From Deltaproteobacteria bacterium (lineage in GTDB: Bacteria; Desulfobacterota_B; Binatia; UBA9968): a stretch of DNA of 13,139 bases. The stretch spans positions 1-13,139 of the forward strand of contig VBKY01000161.1 of assembly GCA_005879255.1 (NCBI GenBank), given 5' to 3'. Made by a program: the position numbers and the translations under genes. Below, piece by piece: positions 12,666 to 13,139 of this stretch. The notes under the pieces were generated by a model that saw nothing but the letters and a program-made list of their open reading frames with translations, did not search any database and was not told the DNA's origin. Numbering within the stretch: position 1 is the first letter of the stretch; each line of letters starts with the position of its first letter.

Positions 12666-12793
12666 GCGTAAACAAGTCCCATTGAATCGTGTGCTGGCCT
12701 GGTGCGAAAGCAATAGGTGGCGGTGGTCGTTCTAGCCTGTGACCGGTGAATCAGCCCACGCGTAAACTAGTTATTTCGACACTCCTAGAGGTC

Positions 12794-12826
12794 CGTCATT
12801 CCAGCATGCTTTTAGCTGGAATCCAG
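12794..12826. repeat. REP-like hairpin repeat
   Basis: ATTCCAGC (12798-12805) and GCTGGAAT (12815-12822) form a perfect 8-bp stem with a 9-base loop, within a GTCATTCC...GGAATCCAG context typical of dispersed bacterial palindromic repeats. It lies between convergent genes. No T run follows, so it is unlikely to be a simple terminator but may act as one in both directions. Confidence 0.6.
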
Positions 12827-12874
12827 GCGAAACTCTGACTGCCCGGGTAAAACATTAGGGTGATGCCTTTGGCG

Positions 12875-13139
12875 TTATATCTGGGCGCCATACGGCCATA
12901 TTTTTTGTAGGCGCAGAACATGTATTCCATGATTCTTGTCGCTCACGTAGATAAATCCGCGTCGGTCGACGATCACGTCCTCCGATTGAGCGACTAGCTT
13001 GGTTGGTTTGAGCCCGTTTCTCGTTTTTGGATCCGCTGGCACAAAGTAAGCGATCTCCTTGGGCTGGCGCGCGTCGCGGATGTCGTAGACGCGCAGGCCG
13101 GCGTTGAAGTAAGTCAAATAGGCGATGTCGTCGCGGTCT
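12875..13139 (-). CDS. LVIVD/beta-propeller-type protein, C-terminal part (N-terminus beyond right edge)
   Basis: Frame open from the right edge to TAA at 12875. The visible 87 residues read DRDDIAYLTYFNAGLRVYDIRD then ARQPKEIAYFVPADPKT, DVIVDRRGFIYVSDKNHGIHVLRL. The two copies of a 'G-L-R-V-Y-D-I / G-I-H-V-L-R' strand pair are typical of LVIVD-repeat propeller proteins, which are often exported and of uncertain function. It ends with a short KIWPYGAQI tail. A TTG at 13117 could be misread as a start but the frame continues upstream, so this is the 3' end of a larger gene. It is convergent with the small ferredoxin-like gene, with the REP-like hairpin between them. Confidence 0.72.
   Translation of the reverse strand, partial: DRDDIAYLTYFNAGLRVYDIRDARQPKEIAYFVPADPKTRNGLKPTKLVAQSEDVIVDRRGFIYVSDKNHGIHVLRLQKIWPYGAQI

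Overview
The window looks like a chromosomal segment of an uncultured, moderately G+C-rich Gram-negative-type bacterium. Evidence for this is a solute-uptake ABC system, extradiol aromatic ring-cleavage subunits, PPK1 and good AGGAGG-type Shine-Dalgarno sites. Metagenomic soil or sediment lineages such as Binatota, Rokubacteria or 'Deltaproteobacteria' would fit, but no rRNA or marker gene here decides it.

Left part (1-3917): a DppB-type ABC permease, cut by the window edge, reads leftward. Across a 521-bp intergenic region with a hairpin and a palindrome, a family-5 substrate-binding protein reads rightward. A rho-independent terminator follows, then an ACMSD-type metal-dependent amidohydrolase. 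Together these suggest uptake of a small peptide-like or organic solute and hydrolysis or decarboxylation of an organic acid; the substrate is unknown.

Middle island (about 3918-6285): A+T-richer, weakly coding sequence. It holds two hypothetical ORFs whose 5' ends overlap head to head, small ORFs, a secreted helical protein, and a decayed-looking frame with in-frame stops. This looks like acquired or decaying accessory DNA. It ends at ppk1 (6286-8379), a full-length polyphosphate kinase.

Small-protein cluster (8470-9676): three short leftward genes, two with clear ribosome-binding sites. One encodes a 49-residue protein with a complete classical C2H2 zinc finger. A rightward 45-residue single-pass membrane protein with its own promoter-like sequence lies beyond a nested inverted repeat. 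Three of these four genes are under 50 codons and easily missed by gene callers.

Aromatic module (9839-12665): a LigB-type class III extradiol dioxygenase catalytic subunit with Gln at a metal-ligand position, its LigA-type small subunit, an SDR lacking the YxxxK motif, and a one-base-overlapping ferredoxin-like (dimeric alpha/beta barrel type) small protein. Between the LigA gene and the SDR sits a four-helix-bundle (23S rRNA intervening-sequence family) gene, flanked by inverted arrays of a 7-bp repeat, which looks like an inserted cassette. A REP-like hairpin and the C-terminal part of an LVIVD/beta-propeller protein on the minus strand close the window.
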